Shown: positions 40,448 through 52,745 of the stretch, one piece after another
Layout of the letters: each line of letters opens with the position of its first letter
How positions within the stretch are numbered: position 1 is the stretch's first letter
DNA from: Leptoclinus maculatus
Taxonomy: Eukaryota > Chordata > Actinopteri > Perciformes > Stichaeidae
Direction of reading: 5' to 3'
Assembly (NCBI GenBank): GCA_032191485.1
Contig: JAVDOI010000016.1
Coordinates: forward strand, 14,373,736 to 14,437,735
Length of the DNA: 64,000 bases
The notes under the pieces: model-generated
What the model was told of the DNA's origin: nothing
The model's database searches: none
What the model saw: the letters and a program-made list of their open reading frames with translations, nothing else
Made by a program: the position numbers and the translations under genes

Positions 40448-43400
40448 GTGAGTCTTTCTCCACGTCAGTGACTGCAGAGAGGTGGACAAGACATGTGTGG
40501 AGGCATGCAGACATGCAGCTAAAAGGTCATTGAAAGCAATATACTGGTGATGAGTCCTAGAGCTACACTGAGCCATGACCTGCTCAATTACTGTTAGTCA
40601 CAGCATCAGCAACATGCCTAAAATGATGAGTATGGTGAAAGGCTTCAGTGTACACACAGCAGACATGCAGTGCATGCAAGATGAAAGTTTTCCATCGTGT
40701 TGATCCATTCTAATACCTGGTGTTATTTACTTCTGTGGTATTAAATTCCTCCATTTTGATGTATTCAGTTCAGTTTTTAACCAAACTACTTTATGTTTTA
40801 TACGGTGCATTTTGAACACGATCACGACAACTGAGCAATGTAATACTTATATTACAAATTTCTAATTTGGGAGCAGCATATGTTCTCACTATGTTAAAGG
40901 TGCAAAATTCGATATTCAGAGCCGAGGGCTTGCCTCCCGCGGCTTCAACATGGCGATGGCTTAGCCGCCAGCTCCGAGCTAACAGTGCTGAAGGAGCTAA
41001 CAGTGTTTACCTGAGGGGGAACCGAGTGTGTCGGTCGGGACGACGTTATCGGCTGCAACCACAGTTTGAGCTCAGTGCAAAGCTGCAGCTAGTGGGGCAC
41101 GCTCGCATGCACTAACATGCACTAAAAGGCATGAGCGGCCGGTCCTTCTATGTAAACAAAGCAAAGAGAAGCTTGAACTACAACACACAAAGAGGGAGAG
41201 CAACTTCATTCTCTACTCAGGTAGACATTACTCCACTATATCTTTACATAGCAACTATTTGTTTGCAGCTACAGAATTATAAAAGACGTTAGGCTACGTT
41301 GTTCATGCCTAAATAATATGGTTTCCATTTCATTGCAGATTTGGTAGGCAATGGTTTTAAACATTCGGCATATTAGTAATCGATTTGTCATATTGGTAAT
41401 CTAGTGTTGTTTTATATGAGGCGGTAACATGGTAATAAAATGAAACTGTTTTAGAATTTTAATACCCAGAAATCAGCAAGCTGTGAATCATTGTTTAAAA
41501 TCCCTTTTTTTGTGTAATATCTCCCGAGTGCACACTCGCTGCTGTTTAGGAGACTTCTTTATTTGGTTCTTCAGTTTTGATTGGTCACTTCTTGTCAGCG
41601 GAGAAGTGACTGACCTAACATGAGAGTTTAATTTTGGCTAAATAGGACAAGTCCTTAGGGTCTCCGTAAGTTGGGATGTTTCCTCTTGTTCAGTGTCACT
41701 GTGCCACGATAGATCACCATGGTAACAGATGCTGAACTCCTAACATGCTCCGGAGCTGATTATGTTCCAGATAAGAGATCAACTCGTATAAAAGCACGTC
41801 TACAGACCAATCAAAGCTCAGTGCGTGGATCGTTGATCGTTGATAATGTTACACAAATACAAAGAAGTTTAAGGTATTATTTAGACTAAAAGACACAGTT
41901 TAAACTAACAAATGTTTATAAATGGCCGACTGTGTAAATCAGAAGATTTAAACTATCACTGCCCATCTAGAGAATGATAAATGTGACTTAATTACATGTG
42001 TGTAATCTATTAAATGAAAGTGTTGCTTAGAGGAAGATACCTTCTTACCGCTTTGAATTATATTTTTTATATTTCTTTTTTAGTCCGTTTCACACCGCCG
42101 GGGTTGCAACCAAAAGAATAAAGCTAAAATATTGTCATCCACGCCATAAGAATACATCCAAGCAACACTTAACGGAATACACACCTGTACTTATAGTCAG
42201 ATCTATCGTGCTCTCGATGAAGCCGTGACATTATAAGTCTGTTAATTCACACAGTCAGTGATTTATTTTTTGCCAGCTGTCCTTTCTGCATTTGGCAACT
42301 TTGTTGCTTTAATCTGGATAACGTGCTTAACTTCTTTGTATTTGTGTAACATTGTATCTTTCTCCTAGTTTGTACAATATGCCGCTCTGCTGACAGCAGA
42401 CTTGTCCATGTTTGGGATTGGTCATATGCGGCAAACATCGCCCCCCCCCCCTTTTTTATGTGAACGCCCTCACGGCCAGATTGAGATCGGTCAGTTGACA
42501 ATCAGCTTTGCAGGACGGTTTGGTGGGATCGCCATTGTTAGGGTTAGTTAACCCAGATAACCCAAAGAGACCCTGGTTATGTGGAACTCTCTTTCTAGTA
42601 CAGGGCCCTGGTCTTTGAACAACAGAACACTTCCCGTGCTTCATTGAGACCAGCTACAGAACTTTTCTTCTTTATTTGACTTCTCAGTTACTCTCGTCAG
42701 GTCACATCCTATTTCCACTGCTGCCTAAAGAGAGTCGTGTGCCTCAGGCCGACCTGCAAGTTCACCACAAAGTTGTCTCTGCAAGTGTAATGAATGAAAA
42801 GTTAATCTTTATCTAAACCTTTTAGAAAACTGCCTGCAATAGGTGGGATTGAAATATGTTTTCCAATCTGTATGAGACTCTTTAAGTCTCATTGTCTCTT
42901 GCAGAGCGGTGTCTACAGCAGTGAGGGTGATATCAGTGTAAGGTGATTACCTGTAGTTATAGCGGCAGAAATTATGACAATAAAACAACGTAGTTTTCTT
43001 TTTGGTTTGTTTTGTTCGGCTTCTCTGGGAATTAGGTCCCACCCACCAGCTGTGTTAATATAGACTTCAACAAAGTGTGTATTTAAAATATCAGTGACAA
43101 AAGCACTCAATGAAAGTAAGTAGAATGAGCTGATGATTTGCAACAATAATCAGTGTGAAGGATGCACTTACTTTTTCCTTTGCATACTCATACACATGTT
43201 TGACTATTAAAACTTACACTTTTGTTTTTCCACACTCTTCTCAGGAAAGCAGGTGAGGACGAAACTATCACAAGCATTTAACCACTGGTTGAATGTTCCA
43301 GATGACAAACTGCAGGTGAGGAATCAAGACCTCTTAACAGTTGTAACAGTAACTTAACAAAAGTTGATGAACTCACATGTTGGCAAACTGTTGTTTACTT

Positions 43401-46400
43401 GAACATCCAGCACACATGGACTATTGGTTTGGTTTCTATCAACTCCTGAGAAAAATATCTCAGAAAAAAGCTTGTTCGATGTTCGACTCTCTTCATCATC
43501 TTGTTGCTAAACTTGTCCGTGGTTTGGTGCTCGGCTACTTGCTGCTGTTGCAAATAAGTTTAAGACTGAAGTGAGACTGAGCCATACAGTTAAATTGTGG
43601 GGCCTTAAATCAAGATGAGGCTAAAAGCTCTGTAGAACTGCAGAGTTTGGTGGAACACTCATTTGTTGTGGCTCTGTTACTACAGCACTAGTGACCCCAT
43701 TATCATTACATGTAGTCAATCGATTAACTGTTTTTAAAAGATGAATCAGAGGTTTGACTGCTTAAAGGCACAGTCCATCAGCTCGTTCCAGACCTCTGAA
43801 TAGCGGCCCACATCACTTATTTTGTAAAGCAGAGCAATCAGAAAAGGTCTTGTGTTGCTCTGGCTTTTTAGCCATCTGGAGGAACAACCAAGTCCTTCAC
43901 AGGCTTCGCATGTTAGGACTAAAGTTGATGTGAGTAACAATACCAAGCTGTGTGAGATCAGAGCATCTGATGTTGTCTTCTTCAGTGTTTCAGTCTTCAT
44001 AGCGATACGTGGTTTGGGTATTGGCCGATACCGAGTACCGATCCCATACCAGTGTTTAATTAATAAGCTGTAATAACTTTATGCAAGTCACTGGGTTCAT
44101 TCTTTTATGTGTAAGGCAACATCAGGCTTGACTTAGTCATCGCTTTCCTAACTTTGTAACACACAATTCTACAAATATACTGTATACACGGGTACACGGC
44201 TGCTGTATTGATCTTTATTATCAAAGTAATAAATCGTAGACCAGCAAACTTGGTAAAGAATCTTAAAAAAATAATGGTGCAAGTGTAAACCTTTTTAATT
44301 GGTCAAAACTTTAGGGGGGATATATCCGTATATACGCATCAAACCGTTTGACGTTTGTTTAGGAGGTTAAGACATTTAGTTGAGGGAAGTTTTTCTGACG
44401 TGGGTTTTTCGGCCAATGTTGTTTCTTCAGCTCATAGACGAGATCAATCCATGTTGTGACACTTTTTTTTGGTATTTTTTGCTCAAATTTAAAAAGTTAC
44501 TCCTTGTAGTTTGCCCCAATTTGCAGTTTTCAGTATAACTTTCACTGCTGCTTACAAAGTTGGACATTGACACACTCGCAAAACCGATAACAAGCTCCGC
44601 TCTTGTGCTGCATGTAGATAATTTAATATTTCACAATTTGTTGTACAGTGGTGTAACAGAATAAACACACCTGTGATTACGTGTCATGTAAAAAAGGATG
44701 TGGCTCACATGCCCAACACCAAAGTTAGAGATCATTTGGATCATATCAAAAGAAAACCAATGTTGGGATGGATCCATCATATTTCGTTTAGTTATGAATA
44801 CTTTCAATCAATAATTAATATATAGCCTAAAACTCAATTCATTGTCATTGGCATCATTCTATTTTGTATTGTTACCCAGAGTACAACATCTTCAAACACA
44901 TGAATAGGAGCATCAGATCAGCAGGTGAATGCAGCATAGCATTTAGCGAGCAACATCAGAAGCTATCGCCGCTCTCCCTCTGAATAAAGCCAGGAATAAC
45001 AGAGAAGTCTGCGTCCTATAGATAAGCAAATGTTCACAGACTAAACTCGGGGAAAACTGCTCCGCCCCGTGACTATGCACGCGTTTCATTTTCAAAAACA
45101 TACAGCTAGCTGCTAGCTCCCCTGGCCCTAGTTTGTATTTAATGTTACAGATGCAAAAACCCGCTATCTGAGAATGCACCATAAGGCCACATACATGTTA
45201 GCATATTGTGTTTAGAATAATAACGTGTGTTATAATATTTCACCTATGTCTCGTTCAATATGGAACCTATTGTCATATATATATATACAGTATATTAGTA
45301 TATAAACAGAATTGAAGTGAATATATTGTCCTTATTGTCACAAATACCTGATCTAGCTATTTGAGTCTGTAACGGCGGGATATCAGTATCGGTGCATCCC
45401 GACAAAACTATGTTTAAAATAAATAAATAAACAAAAGGAAAGTACCGGTAGAATAATGCTATAGCCAACAATGTCATTGTTACGATACAAACAAAATTAA
45501 GTGCTTCAAGAGAAACATAATACATGCATCAAGGTCTTCAAAATAAGTTTTCATGAACCCAAGAAGATGGGAGACAGAATATTTGCCAGATTATAGGTTA
45601 CACTATTTTAATTTTCATTCATATCAGCTGCTATTTGTTGTCTGAGTGCTCACGTTCAGTGTCCCAGAATCCCATTCGGTTTGCACTTTTAAGTTTGATC
45701 GAAAAAGGAAAACACCAACATGATGCTGATCGCTGCATACAAAATGACATCGTTTCCATTATCTGCTGTTTCTAATCCAGTGAGTATAATGGAGCTAGTT
45801 ACAGGAGATTTTAGTCATTGTATAGAAGTGGGATGCTGGTGCTACAGTGAGTATGATGACCGGTGTAGCTTTGAAGAATTCAGTTTTAGTTTGTTGAATG
45901 AGAACGTGTAGCTCATGGTAGCACATCTTTTTTACTGTACAGTGTATTCCAGATGGTGGGCTGAATGGTAGTGAGAAGGGAATATTCAGCAGCATTTAGG
46001 GATTGTTTGTTTGTGTATGTTAAAACATAATCCACCGTACCCACTGAGACTTCATGTGTTCCTGATCACCTCTGTAAGCAAAGGATTAACAGACGGCTTC
46101 CCAGACAAACGTACGCCTCCACTCATCCATCCATCACAGTGTTGTTGTTGTCACACATTCTTGGATGCTGCCTGATTAGCTTCCAACAGACACATTGAAG
46201 TGCATGTACAGATAGCGGACTGATTGGCATTCCTGCGTTTCCTCAGCCAGATTAATTTCAAATTAGCCATTTAGGATTTATTGGTTTTATTGAGCAGGAC
46301 CCTCGCCAGTGTCACCCTAGGGAGATCAGGCCATTGACCTTATTATACTGATAGCATTACAGTTGCAGTGGCTGAATACTTGTCCAGCAATGATAGGACG

Positions 46401-49400
46401 GAGACTGTATTTTCTGAATCTACGTGCCTTTTGCAAGTGCAGAATGCTAAGTGCTGAGCCTGTCAGGTCTCATTAGGTTTGCTGTTCAACAGGTTTCCCT
46501 TTGTCCTGAATGTTTTATAAACCCTCCCCGAGCAGAGGATTCATAGTCCTGCAGCAGAGCTCAGAGGTCATACTCTGTCTCCTGTGGTCGATTCACCTCC
46601 CAGTGCACAATAACATCCCCCTCTGAGATAAAAAAAAAAAACAGACTAGGTGCATGCGTGGGAGTAATGAAGTTGTCAGTCTCTTCTGACGAATTATTTA
46701 ATATTAATAATCGGTTCTGTCATGTCACATATTTAATCCCAGCCTTCACTCTGCTACCAATACAGTGAGCTGTGCGTCTTCAAATTAATTAAATCAATTT
46801 GCAAAAGGAATGAAAGGAGCGACTCTGCATTCATTTTTGATTATTTTTGCTACGTTTCTTGTCTGTGAAGTGCTGACATTATCATTTCAGGAGCACATGT
46901 GCTCCTCGAGGCTAGAGAAGACTCCTGAGAGTTTTGGGTTTGACTGATCAGTTTCTGATAAGTTGGCAGTTCATATGGCCGACACTAATATGCAGATTGT
47001 AACCAAATCCCCCAAAAAACTAATTCATCTTCAGACAGAATTTCCTTGTTTGGCATATCAAAGAGCTTTCTCCCCCTCTGTCTCCCCCTCTGTCTGCCTC
47101 CATGTAGCAGCTCTGTAAACTCCTGCTGAACCCCTCTCAGACTGAGAGCACTCCTCTTGTCATCATTAGCACACTGCTGCCAAGAAGTCTCCGCCATGGA
47201 AACAACCGTGCCTTCAGATAGATGGAGGCAGTAGCAGTGCCACGCTGTCTCATTCAGTTGACAATTATTATTATTTTTTAAATCAAACCCACATATGCGC
47301 TTCACTACAGCGTAGAACAGAACTGTTAGTGGAGGTTTGGGGAATTCAGTGGCCTTGCGACCTTTAGCGGCTTCCTTCTGTTCTCTGTGACGATGTGGAA
47401 AGCTTAGCTTTTATATACTTTATATTATGTCCTCTGTCTTTCAGCCTCAGGCTGAGAGCTTCTGGTAGTTTGTTTTTATTCTCACATAAATCATATTATT
47501 CATTACAGTTTGCATGAATACATAACATACGACTAAGTGAAACATAAATAGACAGTAAATTAAATAGAAAAATAAGGTGTTCGAAAAAAACATTTTGAAT
47601 AAATGATAATAAAAGTGACCTAAAAGAAACACAGAAATACCTACCAATTGGATTCATAGCAAATAAAAATAGATAGGATGGGTAAGTTGGTGATAGTATA
47701 GTAGTTCTAAATGCTTCGGTCAGGACATGAGGTCGGCTCATGAGAGGACTCCATCTCTTAACACATGTAATCTTTTGTTACCTTAGAGAGAGGGTTATCT
47801 GCTCCATCTCCATTTTTGGATCCACACATTGTGCGCGCGTGGATCACACGATTTCACCAAACGATAGAATAGTTAGTCACAGTCATTGCTGTAGTTATTA
47901 AGATCTGCAGTGAATACGTCTTTTGTGTTTTGTTAAAAACATCTACATTTTAAATACTTTTAGTTTTAGGGAGGATAAATCATTTTCCTAATTGTTCAAA
48001 TGGCTTTCAATTATTCCAATCACACAATCGGTGAAGATAATTCATCATTCATAGTTCATATTCTGACCATCTTTTGAATCTTATAGTGTCTCTAGTTGGG
48101 AGAACGTGAGGTTTCCAATTGAACCGATGCTCGTCAGAGGAAACTCTTTTCTGGTTTAGTTTAGTTTATTATTTTGAAATTGTTCCAGAGGTAGAGCATA
48201 TTCATATGAGGGACCTGGAGTATAAGCCAGTGTTTTTAGTGAGCATTGTAACTGCCACACTTTTAGTAAACTTACTTAAGTTACACGTGTGTAACACATA
48301 ACACTAACAAGGAGCTTGTTTTCAGAGTGGATCTGTGAGTTAAAGAAACATAGCAGTGCTAATGCTTCTAACAAGAAGAGACCAGGTGAAGTTATTGTAC
48401 CGTTAGCAGTGATGTGGTGTAGACTCCACCTGTAATGAAGCTGAGATACTTCATCATGAGCCCTGCATCATTTTAAAGACAGAGGAATAAACCTGGAGTT
48501 AAATGTGTCAATACTAGGCTTACCGGCACATTTCAGTCTTTTTCTAGAGAACCATCTTGAACGGGAAGCTAGAGGTTGCTGTCATTGGCTTTATTTCAAT
48601 GTTCAGCCATCGTGTATCTGTCGGTTCACAGATCCGTGCTGTCAGAGCTTGTATCTGCGCTGGCCTTTAGTAATATCTCAGAATCAGGGGAGTCCTCGTC
48701 ATCCTGCAGTTTTTAGAAAGATGCAAAGTTTAATTTGACTCTTGGACATTTCCCTTGCCAAATAAATCTAGAAAACAATTGGTCCCATTTATCAAATGTG
48801 GACTTTGGTATCTGAAATGGACAGAGCATACTTGGAGGTTTGAATGTGACTCTAATGTAGCTGCCTCCATCAAATATGAAATGGAGCAACTCATAACTGC
48901 TGGATAGTGTAATAATACAAGTTATTCCTTTTTAAACCGGTCGAACATCTGGATACAGCCTGTAATGTGACGGTTATTATTACACAAAGCAGATTAGAAG
49001 TTGTGACAACAGCAGATTGTACAGCAGTAAAACCTGGACCAGGCTAGACGCTACATTCTTAATACATTTCTATCACAGGGGTTTTCCCAGGAAATGGTTT
49101 AGCTGCAGTAGTTAGCAAGACAGGTCCTGACGCATCATCTCGTGATTAATTTAGTTAGTATATGAAATTATAAACAACAACCACACTCATTAAATATAGG
49201 ACCTTGCTGAAATAGCTCCTCCTGTTATATTTCATTAAAAGAGCATATATATATATATATATATGTTTGTTTTAGTTTTATGATGACTATGATTATCCTG
49301 GTTTCCCCACACACCATCAAAAACAATACAATTGATGAATACAAACAGGGACACAGCATCAACAAACAAGATTAAAAAAAAGAAAAACATAAATCCCAGA

Positions 49401-51860
49401 TTAAACTGGTCGGACATCTATCATATTTAGCTATATTTGTTCTTGATGAATAAGAAAGCATTTTTGAATGACACAACCCAGTAGGTAGTAGGCGTGGTGG
49501 TGTGTCGTGTGGGATGACCATGTCAAAACCTTGGCCAGACATCAACAGCCCTGCAGTCTGACTCAGAGGGACGACTGTCGGCGCTAACCACTGCCAGTGT
49601 AGGAGTGAGAGGCAGGTTCATGCACATTACTGACTTGTCTGTTTCAGAGTTGTTCCCCCTCAATAGATTGGACTCGGTGCACTTGTTTGTTGTGAAGGAG
49701 TCCCTGCTTTCCTAATGGATCACTGATTGTAGCTTCGGCAAACAAAGTGAGTTTCTGCATCAGTTACCGCTGGTGATAATCAATGAGGTCTTGCGGAGCT
49801 GTGAAGGCACTCGGCACTTAAATGGCGGCATTATACAGCGACAGTCTAACTCGTTTTTTTACTTGGAGACGCTCAAAGTCCAGAACTTAAAAGAAATGAT
49901 GCTGCTTGTCTTTAGGTTTGATAACTGCTGTATTTATCTGATGATTGTGCCCTTGTTACTTTTTTTCCTGGCAGGGAATTGTAATTCATAGAGACCCCTT
50001 TTTGCAATGAGCCGTTGAATCCTTGAGTAAGTTTTTGGCAATATTCCATTTTCCCCTTCATGTGTGCATTCATTGTAGCTTTACCCACAACCCCCCTCTC
50101 TTGTAAGTGGCTCACTGAGGTTGCAGGGTGAGCAAGTGTCGGGACCCTGCCGAAGAAAAGGTTGCGTTTGGCGGATAAACTGCTCAACTGGCCCGGCCTT
50201 GGCCATCTGCCGGACTCACTGAGTCTCTCTTTGTGCTGCCCGGCCCCATACAAACAGCTTTCATTACCGGGCCACACCACTTGTCTTTTAAATCAGCAGC
50301 GCACTACAGCAGGCTGCACGGCCAGCTCAAGACAGCAGACCCTGGCTGTTTAGTGTCAGACGTAGACCTGAAACGAAGCCATTTTTGGATATTGAAAATG
50401 GCTTCCTGCTGGTGGACAGAGGACACTAACCATGGCTGTTCACCAATTTGTTCATTGTCAGCGTAGCCTTTGATGGTTATACTGTAATACAGCTTTTGGA
50501 GCTTGTCAATACACTCGTCATATATGGCTATGGAAAAGTACACAGCCCACATCAGTCCCTCTTTGGAGGAGGTGAAAGTGCACTAAGCTTAGTATTGACA
50601 CCTGTGATTTCTTAACTATGTGAATAGTGAAAAGTGTTGCTCTCTCTTGGGCACGACATCCGAGTTTTCAGAGCTCTGAATGTGAAAGGGCTCCAGTCCA
50701 GAGTTTATCCTTTGCTGAACTCTTCATTCTCTCCGATTGACTGCCTGCTTTGTTTCATCAACAACAATTTTTTCTGCTGACAGGAGTGTACACATGGCAC
50801 CCTCTGCTGTATACCAGTTGTAATGCATAATTTACTCCGAGCTCTCAGAGAACCTGTTACCGTCTGTCTTACGAGTTAGGAGTAGGAAAAGGACGTTTTC
50901 ATCAGCATAAGCATCGTTGTTACAGTTCCTAAAAGTTTGCACAGCACACCACGAAGGCATGAGTTCCTATGAAATGGAAAAGCGGATGCGACTGCACAAT
51001 AATTCTCAAACTATGCATTGTTAATTTCTGGTGTAATGATCACATTTGTTTTTCAGGTGATCATCCAGGTGACTGAAATGCTGCACAACGCCAGCTTGCT
51101 CATAGACGACATCGAGGACAGCTCCAAGCTGCGGCGGGGCTTCCCCGTGGCACACAGCATCTACGGCATCCCCTCCGTCATCAACTCCGCCAACTACGTC
51201 TACTTCTTGGGGTTGGAGAAGATGCTGACCCTGGAGCACCCCGAGGCTGTCGGAATGTTTACCCGGCAGCTGCTGGAGCTGCACCGTGGTCAGGGCCTGG
51301 ACATCCACTGGAGGGACACCTACACCTGTCCCACCGAGCAGGAGTACCGCAACATGGTGCTGCAGAAAACCGGCGGGCTGTTTGGCCTGGCCGTGGGCTT
51401 GATGCAGCTCTTCTCGGATTGGAAACAGGACCTGAAACCCCTCCTGGACGCGCTAGGCCTGTTCTTCCAGATCCGCGACGACTACGCCAACCTGAGCTCC
51501 CGCGAATACAGCGAGAACAAGAGCTACTGTGAGGACCTGACCGAGGGCAAGTTCTCGTTCCCCACCATTCATGCCATAACGTCGCATCCGGAGAGCACCC
51601 AGGTGCAGAACATCCTGAGGCAGCGCACGGAGAACATGGACATCAAGCGATACTGCGTGGACTACCTGGAGAAGGTGGGCTCGTTTGCCTACACCCGTCA
51701 GACTCTGCGGGACCTGGAGGCAGAGGTCTACCGCCTCATCCGGGAGTTTGGGGGAAACCCTCAACTGGAGAGCCTCGTCAAGCACCTCAGCAAAATGCAC
51801 CGTGAGGCCGAAGCCACAGCAGAGTCCAGTATTGAGCCAGAGTCCAGCCAAATCCACTGA
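40375..51860 (+). CDS. ggps1: Geranylgeranyl diphosphate synthase, whole coding region (3 coding exons)
   Basis: GGPS1 condenses farnesyl diphosphate with isopentenyl diphosphate to make geranylgeranyl diphosphate, the C20 donor for protein geranylgeranylation; it is cytosolic and Mg2+-dependent. Coding exons 40375-40447, 43245-43315 and 51057-51860 join in frame to 315 residues (human 300; the extra length is at the C-terminus). The protein starts MDGNSEAASERILLEPYKYL. The first aspartate-rich motif DDIED is at residues 65-69, followed by the KLRRG substrate-binding block; the second, DDYAN, is at 189-193. GQGLDIHWRD and TGGLFGLAVGLMQLFSD are also as in vertebrate GGPS1. The catalytic residues are intact. 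Most of the protein (268 codons) is in the last exon. Confidence 0.97.
40905..41290 (+). mobile_element. Interspersed repeat shared with 32985-33190, longer copy B
   Basis: Starts near AAATTCGATATTCAGAGCCG and includes TCAACATGGCGATGGCTTAG, GTTTACCTGAGGGGGAACCG, GTGGGGCACGCTCGCATGC and CTCAGGTAGACATTACTCC. About 180 nt of the 3' part is shared with copy A in the arid4b intron. A possible tail-to-tail duplicate (ACTAACATGCACTAAAAGG) lies inside. Confidence 0.7.
41510..42125 (+). mobile_element. Possible DNA-transposon fragment
   Basis: CACCATGGTAACAGATGCTG, CTGATTATGTTCCAGATAAG, TATAAAAGCACGTCTACAGA and CCAATCAAAGCTCAGTGCGT resemble a fish DNA-transposon family, but I cannot define its ends or class. 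Part of ggps1 intron 40448-43244. Confidence 0.3.
43245..43315 (+). CDS. ggps1: ggps1 second coding exon
   Basis: Encodes (G)KQVRTKLSQAFNHWLNVPDD and KLQ. Human has KQVRTKLSQAFNHWLKVPEDKLQ. Acceptor TTCTCAG, donor GTGAGG, phase 0 out. An internal AGGTGAGG just after the acceptor is a decoy donor. Confidence 0.96.
44017..45402 (+). mobile_element. hAT-like element, long copy
   Basis: Left portion (GTATTGGCCGATACCGAGTA, TAAGGCAACATCAGGCTTG, ACTTTGTAA, AAGTGTAAACCTTTTT) and right portion (ATTGTCACAAATACCTGATC, GTATCGGTGCATCCC) match both arms of the short copy at 27431-27836. About 1.0 kb (44298-45298) lies between them that the short copy lacks. The terminal GGATGCACC of the left end is not visible. 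No transposase was recognised in the insert; a 79-codon minus frame there has no known similarity. Confidence 0.55.
49243..49264 (+). repeat. (TA)n microsatellite
   Basis: Eleven TA units. Confidence 0.95.
51057..51860 (+). CDS. ggps1: ggps1 last coding exon (268 codons with stop)
   Basis: Acceptor TTTTTCAG, then VIIQVTEMLHNASLLIDDIED and continuing to SSQIH and TGA. It carries both aspartate-rich motifs and EGKFSFPTIHAI. The exon is GC-rich with strong coding bias compared with its AT-rich surroundings. The C-terminal tail past HLSKM is longer than in human and serine/glutamate-rich. Confidence 0.97.
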   Translation: MIIQVTEMLHNASLLIDDIEDSSKLRRGFPVAHSIYGIPSVINSANYVYFLGLEKMLTLEHPEAVGMFTRQLLELHRGQGLDIHWRDTYTCPTEQEYRNMVLQKTGGLFGLAVGLMQLFSDWKQDLKPLLDALGLFFQIRDDYANLSSREYSENKSYCEDLTEGKFSFPTIHAITSHPESTQVQNILRQRTENMDIKRYCVDYLEKVGSFAYTRQTLRDLEAEVYRLIREFGGNPQLESLVKHLSKMHREAEATAESSIEPESSQIH

Positions 51861-52745
51861 CCTCCTCCACCTTTCACTGCTATACGACTCACATGCTAGC
51901 CCTGCACACTCTACTATCACAGAAGCTTTGCTAATACACAGATGCAGGTATACACCTTCCCCAAAAAGGTCAACACACATACATGTATGTTACATTCACA
52001 AACTACTTAATGAGTCACAATTAATAATCAAACTTGAGCTGTTTAATCCTGGTGGACAACGTTGGCCGCATTCAGCAGCTACAAGACCACACAAATAAAC
52101 GTTGCCTTTCTCTCTTTTTTTGTGCTCGATGACGTCCTTCAGGTGTTGCTTAATAAAGTACACATCTCCAAATGTTTGTATCTGAATTGTAGCTGTTCAG
52201 TCTGTAAAATGAATAATAAAAAAAGAAACTCTTCCTACGTTGGTTTTATGTCTGCTATTCTGAAAAAGATTAACAAGATGGCAACAAAGCTTAAAAGCCT
52301 TCATTTTGATGTTCACTGCAGTGAATATAAATGTATTCTTTATGTTTTGCCACCAAATGAAAACTGTTTATCTAGAGCCGAGTGAATGCTGGGTGGTTAT
52401 TTTTTTATCTGAAGTCCCTGTTTAACATAAGATGTCTCCAGTGTATGATGTGTGATTTGGAGACCCTCAGTCATTAAGCCTCCAGAGTGCCAATCCCGTA
52501 GAAGAGACCTCTGCAACTCGATTGCCTGCTTGTTATGTAACGTGGTGGCATTGTATGCAAAGCAGTGCTACCGCTGTTGATGCTCGGCTTTATATGAATA
52601 CTGGTTCATTGCAGACTGCGTTTCTGTCTGCTTCAGATTCAACACAGCTTTTCACATGCATATGATCAGGGTGACTTAGTTATATTTGTGAGGATGCTGT
52701 AACGACCTTTTTTCATCTATTGAATAAAAAACCCTTAAAAAGATA
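51861..52745 (+). other. ggps1: ggps1 3' untranslated region
   Basis: Runs from the stop to AATAAA at 52723-52728; an earlier AATAAA lies at 52152-52157, so a short and a long 3'UTR are both possible. Confidence 0.6.
52723..52728 (+). terminator. ggps1: Candidate distal polyadenylation signal of ggps1
   Basis: AATAAA about 860 nt after the stop codon. Confidence 0.55.

Larger units (their letters stand above)
43316..51056 (+). other. ggps1 intron (7.7 kb)
   Basis: Holds the long hAT-like element (44017-45402) and short (TA)n runs (45281-45292, 49243-49264). Otherwise AT-rich unique-looking sequence with no recognised exon. Confidence 0.7.

Noticed and set aside
42480..42660. GGGTTAGTTAACC-containing stretch considered as telomere-like or a palindromic site
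   Set aside because: Single degenerate GGGTTAG words only; no array.
51453..51980. 175-codon minus frame opposite ggps1
   Set aside because: Antisense shadow of the GC-rich ggps1 last exon.
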